A stretch of 64,000 nucleotides of DNA, from the NCBI RefSeq assembly GCF_000972845.2, contig NC_040032.1, forward strand, positions 17,832,871 through 17,896,870, written 5' to 3'. The DNA is from Larimichthys crocea (lineage: Eukaryota; Chordata; Actinopteri; Sciaenidae). The notes beneath the pieces are model-generated. The model saw only the letters and a list, made by a program, of their open reading frames with translations. It made no database searches and had not been told where the DNA came from. The position numbers and the translations under genes are program-made. This document shows, in pieces, positions 42,643 to 64,000 of this stretch; within the stretch, counting starts at the first letter, position 1; the number at the start of each line of letters is the position of its first letter.

Positions 42643-43823
42643 CAGATACCGCAAATCACCCGTAATGTTTCTGCTGTTGCAGCAGTGACAAGACAGAGGC
42701 GATAAACTGCAGACTGATAAAACATTCAAATATAGAAAAAGGTTTGACTATACTATCATTGTGTTTATTAAGGTATCGGTAATGAGATGATTCACGTATA
42801 ACTTATGAATCAAAGTCAGAAACTAACACAACCTGTCAGGACCACAGCTGTCAATCAAACTTCATCTCAGGAAATAAAAATAATGAGGTCACATGAACTC
42901 AACAAAAATGGAAACAACACCTGACTTTACCCTTTTAGAGTGTCCTTTTATCGACACATGGGACACACCTGTGTCATAGTCTTGCTTTTTTATCATAAAA
43001 TTTGTCATACCTGTCAGGTAAATGATTCCCTGTGTGCTTCAGATATGTCAACTCATGCAAACTGTGTTCAATTTATTTCCTGATGAGTTACTTGTTTATC
43101 AGAATCTAAAGTCCAGCAGCAATAAACTTGCAAAGTAATCTTTTTTATTGGGGCGCCACTGACTCTGCACTCTGACAGGTGACACGTCCTGGACGCTGTT
43201 TATTCTGATTTTTTCTTTTCATAAATCACCTTATCACCTCTCCAAAGGCAACAATAAGTACTATTTACATTGAATAAAGTGACAGTTCGAGAAGGGCGAT
43301 TTAGCAAGTCCAGTTGTTGGTGTCTTTAGGAGCTATTCAAGGGTATCGGTAATATAACCTTTTTTAAAATTAAATTAACAATTTATTACATCTTTATATA
43401 CCCATTATAAAGTACTGTATATAAATTACAATCCTCTCTCATTGAAAGTGTAGTCTTGTGATGAGTCTGAGAAGAGTTTCAGTCTGCTGTTAGTCTGAAT
43501 TTATTTTTACACAATAAAAACAAAATTACAGTAAAAATACAAAAAAAAAAAATTACACTTCTGATCAAGACTGGATTAATAAAAATTACATTTATGTAAA
43601 AAAAGAAAAAAAAAGAAACTGACCTTTACTGTTTTCAGTCAGTGGTTTAATGCCATCATGGAGTTTATAATGTATTTTAATTACACACATAATATGGGTA
43701 TGTTGGGTTTACTGAGGACTAAAGATCTAAAACTGTAACTGTAACTGTAAGTAGTTCAGAATTTGGAATAACACGCCCATTAAAAAGCAAAGCACAAACA
43801 AATAAACAAAAACAAAAAAGAGT
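42643..43823. other. Intergenic between tmprss15 and csf1r; no gene seen
   Basis: AT-rich, with A-runs near 43540-43620. No coding exon recognised on either strand. Minus-strand AATAAA near 43499-43504 could give a longer csf1r 3' UTR. Confidence 0.55.
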
Positions 43824-43829
43824 TTTATT
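43824..43829 (-). terminator. Polyadenylation signal AATAAA four bases after the csf1r stop
   Basis: The gene strand reads TGA, then TCAA, then AATAAA. If used, the 3' UTR would be only about 25-30 nt; another hexamer lies near 43500. Confidence 0.45.
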
Positions 43830-43833
43830 TTGA

Positions 43834-59267
<15,434 letters not shown>

Positions 59268-59320
59268 GTCTTTTTTTCCTCGTGATTGTTGAAGACAAAC
59301 TGAAAACTGAAGGAGAAGAG

Positions 59321-59330
59321 CTTCCTCTCT
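59321..59330 (-). promoter_or_regulatory. PU.1/ETS-type site just upstream of the csf1r start codon
   Basis: The gene strand reads AGAGAGGAAG, ending 54 bp before the ATG at 59267. The mammalian macrophage csf1r promoter is TATA-less and driven by PU.1 sites close to the start, and no TATA box is seen here either. This supports 59213-59267 as the true first exon. Confidence 0.45.
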
Positions 59331-59484
59331 GTCAAGCAGCAACCAGACTCCACCCACACCACCCATCAACTAGACTCCACCCACACTACCAATTGACTAG
59401 TCACTACCTTAATTCATGGTCTTTTTCAAAAATTAAATCAACTCCATTCGCTCTGGCCTCCCTGGTTCCTCCACTCTGCCTGCC

Positions 59485-59640
59485 ATCAGGGACGGACTGG
59501 CAATCTGGCATACCGGGCATTTGCCCGGTGGGCCGACGTGCTATTTGGGCCGACAAGTCCCGATATATATATATTTACCGAGGTTATCACACACCCCAAA
59601 CACACTCTTGGGCTTAGCGATGGGCAATGTGGGCCGTGCA
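59485..59640. mobile_element. Dispersed repeat with GGGCATTTGCCCGGTGGGCC signature
   Basis: Carries the phrase CAGGGACGGACTGGCAATCT, then GGCATACCGGGCATTTGCCC, known to me as a recurrent teleost interspersed repeat end. No terminal repeats or coding part are visible here; the class is uncertain. Confidence 0.45.
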
Positions 59641-59934
59641 CACATTGCCCATCTTTTCTTATTTACTGTCTGATAAAAGACAAAATAAATAAGATAAAAT
59701 AAACCAAAATTCCATCTTTTTTACATATATGGCAATCTTATGTAGCCACAAAGAAAATGTTTTAAATATAGCGTCAAAACAACGTTTGAAAAATTGTACA
59801 ATTGTTAGTACAATTACAGTATCTTTCAACAATAAGGTAAAGTATACAATGTAAAAGATTCTGAAAACTTAATTTAAAACATCAGTAATCACATCAGTAT
59901 GATTTATTTTTTTAAAGGTTAAACAGGTCAAAAC

Positions 59935-60390
59935 AAAATGTTTCAGGAAACACATTTCGCACAACATATCTCACAAGAAATTACATTTCACAAAACTTTT
60001 TTAAAAACACATTTCACAAAACACGTTTTAGAAAACTAAATCACTAAATCTGTTTCACAAAACACATTTCACAAAATATTTCACAAAACACATTTTCTAA
60101 AACGAATTAAAAAAAACTAATTTCACGAAACATTTCACTAAATTTGTTTCACAAAATGCAATACTTTACAGAACACAAATTTGACAAAATGCAACATTTT
60201 ACAAAACATGACATTTTGCGAAACACACATTTTATAAAACCATACATTTCACAACATGCAACATTTAACAAAATGCTAATTTGACAAAACACAACATTTC
60301 ACAAAACACAACATTTCACAAAACACAACATTTAACAAAATGTCACATTTCACAAAACACATTTCTGAAAACAAATTAAAAAACACAATG
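59935..60390. repeat. Minisatellite of CATTTCACAAAACA units
   Basis: About 25 degenerate copies of CATTTCACAAAACA(CAA), period mostly 15-22 bp, with variants CATTTTACAAAA and AATTTGACAAAA. Confidence 0.85.
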
Positions 60391-62693
60391 TGTGTTTCAT
60401 AAGGGTTTTATTGACCTGTTATGTTAAACAGTCTATAAACAGTTAACAACCTTATTGTTTTGAAGTGTTTATGAATGTCTTATGACAATAAATGTGTTTA
60501 TGATGCTATTATTAACACTAGTTTAATTAGTCTCATTAACACCATTCATGTGTATGTTGCATTTTGCTGTAGATGTTATATTTATATAATGTTGGCTAGT
60601 TTAATCTAGAGCAATGCATCATAGTCTATAAAATCAGAAAGAAAAAACCTGATTTCAATTCTGTGATGATGACTTTTCAAGCTATTCAAAGAGTTTTAAG
60701 AGTTTATTTAGCATAAGAAGAAATTTTTCTCAACACAAAGGATCACCTCATCCTCCAGTTTATCACAAACATTCAGCACCAACACATCTGGAGATATATG
60801 GTTTTCACTGGACAGGAATGGGAAAGTAACTAGTAACTAAAGCTGTTGGGTGAATGTAGTGGAGTAGAAGTTAAGGTTACATAAAATGTAAGTACTCAAG
60901 TACCTCAGATTTGTACTTACACACAGTAGTTGAGTAAATGTACACGCATATATAAGTCTGTGTAAGTATTTTTCAGCTGATTGTCAGATTTAGCAAAAAC
61001 TTGATGAACTTTGAGAGAAAAAGAGGAAGGAGGACTTTTAGTCCTTGACTAACTTTCTTTCTGAGGAAACATTTTTTAACATTCAGCACTTTTCTGATGT
61101 TCTCTTTGTTCCACATTACACAGAAGTATAAAACCATGCGGAGAGGGCATGGTCAGACTGATGGAGGGGGCATGGATGGAGGGGACTACACCACCTCCTG
61201 TTGGCATGACAGAGAGGAAAGGCTCCAACTTTATAGGAACATGAAATGAAAAATCTTCATCAACACAAAATCATAGCTCACTAATGTTGATTATTGCATT
61301 CATTGTGGGCGAACATTTGGCTATGAATGAAAGGCAGAGATCAGGAGAGTGATAAAAAACAGACATCTGGACACATTTCAGATTTTTTCTGAGGATGTCA
61401 CACATATACAGGTGCTGAATGATCCAGTTTAAAAACTCTAATTTGATTTTTTAAATACTTTTTAAATACAAGAGAGTTCAGATAATTTTATGTATGAAAT
61501 CCAACAACTACTTTAACATTTTAGCACATTTGGCTTCTGCTGGTTTCTCTCTCTGATCGAAAAGCATCAAGAATTGTTGACCGGTGACTCATAATCGATC
61601 AGTGAAGACTGGAGAAACATCCTCCCAGCACATGAGTGTTACTCAGACATGTGTGTTACTCTTGGTAGGTACATGAAACACAGCAGACTAGCTGAATGTA
61701 CAGAAAAGTTACAACAGACCATCTGTCTGTGTCACATGGCACAATACACAGACTGAGTTACACAATGTAATGCTATTTATTGTCACAGATTGCGAATGTG
61801 GGACACGTAGCCAAAAACCAACACAAGGAGAAGGAGGAGGAGAAGAAGGAGGATGGGGGTCAATGTCTCCTCGAACTCAGGGTCTGCTGTGTTCCCTGTG
61901 TTCACCGCTGAGGGGCGGCAGTCTGGTCGTGTCCACACCAACACCGTCACCCAAAGCACTGGTTCATTTCACCTCTGATGGAGCATGATTGTACTGAAAT
62001 CTTTATGACATTTATGACATTACAAAACAAAAGAAATCAAGTTGTTGTTCAGAAACAAAACATATTGAATAAAGAGGAAATGGAAATTAAATTAATAAAC
62101 AATGAAATTGTGTTATTAATTGTGAAATATTTCTAACGTCACATTTCATGATAAACAACTGTGCGGTAATAAATAATATAACATTTAAGGTGACGTTTGG
62201 CTACAGTTTGAATAAAACAAACAAACAGATTTCATTTTGATATTTATTTGGATAAACAGCTTCAGTTCTGACATCAATCAGAGCAGTTTGAATAAAGCAG
62301 ATAATAAAAAATAATAACACAGATATAATACAGACATTTCAGAATAATATGAGTAAATAAAGAATATGAAGCTGAAGATTATAAAGTTATAAATCTGTTT
62401 ACTGTGGACACAACTAATTTCAACAGGAATAATATTTCTGTTTCCTGTGTCAAACATAATTTCAAAAATATATATATATATATATAAAACGTTTCCTTTG
62501 GCAGCCTTACAGTCAACACTGTGGGTAAAATAATGCCTTGCTCAGAAGAACCTCAGCTCTGGTGATGATGTCATCGTTTGAGGAATGAGGGCGTGGCAGA
62601 CTCTGTGGGGCATTGAACCCCTATGCTCTGTCTGGCAGGATGTGCTGTGCCCTAATTAAACCCTCCACCCAGTCTGAAAGGCAGCTGAACCCT

Positions 62694-64000
62694 TCACAGG
62701 CAGCTCTCCTCCTCTTCCTCACGTTTGCAGGATGAAGCAGGAAGCTCCTCGGTTTCCTGTCTGTCCTCGGATGAGGTCACTTCCTGTGCTCCTGCTGTGT
62801 CCTGAGTATCTGACAGCTGAGGGCTGCAGAGGAGGAAGATCATCATCTTTATTATACAACCAAGCAACAATCTCTGTGATTGTGAAATGACGCTAAATGC
62901 AGAAGTGCCAAAAAAAATGCAGTTCCTTGAAAAAACACTTGAAGTTGTCTCCAGAATGAGTGATTCTTCATAAGACCCAATGTTAAAATTTAACTTCACA
63001 ACACCCAGGCGTCATTATGGGAATAGAAAATTGTAATTGCAGTAGCTGGGTTACATCCAATAGGAGGAGCTGACTGCATATTTAAAACACAATATGTAGA
63101 ATTCAAATACTTTATTAAATGAACTAAACTGTTTGGACCTGAATCAATCAACACATGTACACTGTTTTCACTTGAAACTGAAGTTTTTTTATCAATATGT
63201 CCATTTTATTTGGGTTTCTTTCAGGAGATTATTTAATGTTCATACCTGACTGCGTCCAGCGCAGCGCCACCGCTGGTTTCTATGGTGATGTCTGTGATAG
63301 GGATGATGTAAGTGCCATGGGAGGGACCTGCCTCTTCTGGCTCCACCTTCAACAGGTGAGAGTTCACCTGAGGGTCGGGACTTCCTGTAAACAACAGGGA
63401 GGCTGTTGAGTTTAGCTTTTTTGTTCAACAAAATCATCAATAAAATGATCTGTAATGATAATTCAGTGTGTGTTTTTGTGAGTCTAAACCATTTGTGTCC
63501 GTCTCTCCATCAGTCAGATCTCCGACAGCTATGGACGGACTCAGTCTGGATCGTACAACAGCTGGATTTTCACTTTTCATGAAGTTCTCAGTCAGCTGCT
63601 GGTAACACTGAAACACAACGGTCACTGACAGTTACTAACTGTATGCAAATCAATCCTTAAATCAAACTGATACAAAATGGTAGAAATCCTAACAGAAGTT
63701 TAAGTTTCAGTGAAAAGTGAATATTCAAACTGAAGTTTCAGTTTCAGCACTGAGAGCAAAGTTAGGTGTCAGTTGAAGGGATGTAACAGTTCTGAAAGTA
63801 ACTGAAATGTCAGCTGAAGTGAAAGTGAAAAGAGAAATCCAGTATAACTGAAGTGATATGCACCTTGTCAACTTTCTCGTATTTTAAACTGTTTGAATCT
63901 TTGTCTCTTTCCACAGACTCAACAGGATGAAAAACAATGAATCTGAAATTAATCTGTTACCTTTTTGTAGTCGTCACTCAACATGTTGCCAACGGAGGCA
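62694..64000 (-). CDS. 3' exons of an unidentified gene, cut by the window end
   Basis: Four exons join in one frame: 64000(open)-63961, 63607-63490, 63384-63246, 62823-62694, with good GT/AG sites and a stop at 62694. The partial protein (about 142 residues) starts with a helical segment MLSDDYKKCYQQLTENFMK. It continues with RSRLSPSIAVGDLTDGETD, then VEPEEAGPSHGTYIIPITD, and an acidic Ser/Glu-rich tail ending EEEEESCL. It looks like the regulatory tail of a nuclear protein, but I cannot name the family. The gene lies immediately upstream of csf1r on the same strand, where pdgfrb would be expected for csf1ra. Nothing in these exons is kinase-like. Confidence 0.65.

Larger units (their letters stand above)
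59268..62693. other. Intergenic upstream of csf1r; no gene seen
   Basis: Contains the presumed csf1r promoter, a dispersed repeat at about 59485-59640, a minisatellite (59935-60390), a teleost repeat at about 60840-60960 (GTACTCAAGTACCTCAGATT) and an AT run at about 62470-62487. I recognise no coding exon. Confidence 0.55.

Overview
The window is nuclear DNA of a ray-finned fish, most likely a percomorph teleost. The genes are vertebrate, with many short introns (often about 75-150 bp). Microsatellites and minisatellites are dense, and the repeats are teleost-type: Rex1/Babar- and L2-like LINE remnants, a Tc1-like transposase remnant, an RTE-type 3' tail and a TTAA-flanked MITE. No virus, plasmid or bacterial element is visible.

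Layout. 1-5425: 3' flank or 3' UTR of pwwp2a, with one MITE and one minisatellite. 5426-9758 (-): pwwp2a, two coding exons, 966 aa. 12005-15695 (-): an SLC22 organic anion transporter of OAT1/OAT3 type, 14 coding exons, 531 aa. 15.7-20.7 kb: LINE and Tc1 debris. 20779-23421 (-): dck, deoxycytidine kinase, 8 exons, 268 aa. 25131-27406 (+): pfdn1, 4 exons, 122 aa. 29083-31244 (-): ttc1, 7 coding exons, 370 aa. 33.2-35.4 kb: repeat-rich, with a LINE C-terminus. 35459-42276 (-): tmprss15 (enteropeptidase), 23 coding exons, 872 aa. 43834-59267 (-): csf1r (M-CSF receptor tyrosine kinase), 21 coding exons, 1029 aa, with its signal-peptide exon about 7 kb upstream of the first Ig exon. 53565-54308 (-): two intact exons of an unidentified coiled-coil protein inside csf1r intron 1. 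62694-64000 (-): four 3' exons of an unidentified gene that runs off the window.

All exon models were assembled by hand. GT/AG junctions were chosen so that reading frames stay open, and for the seven complete genes the exon lengths sum to a multiple of three. Domain calls rest on recognised family motifs, not on database searches.

The genes are unrelated housekeeping and tissue-specific functions, not a pathway or operon: chromatin reading (pwwp2a), anion transport (slc22), nucleoside salvage (dck), co-chaperones (pfdn1, ttc1), intestinal zymogen activation (tmprss15) and macrophage growth-factor signalling (csf1r). Several (pwwp2a, ttc1, pfdn1, csf1r) have human orthologues on 5q31-33, so the block looks like a rearranged part of that ancestral segment.

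The most noteworthy points are: a 45-nt coding repeat that adds four Asn-Ile-Ser glycosylation sites to csf1r domain 4; an enteropeptidase lacking the first LDLRA and CUB domains; extra introns in the OAT gene; a fused D2-D3 exon in csf1r; and the nested coiled-coil exons. I found no evidence for a wholly new type of biological system.
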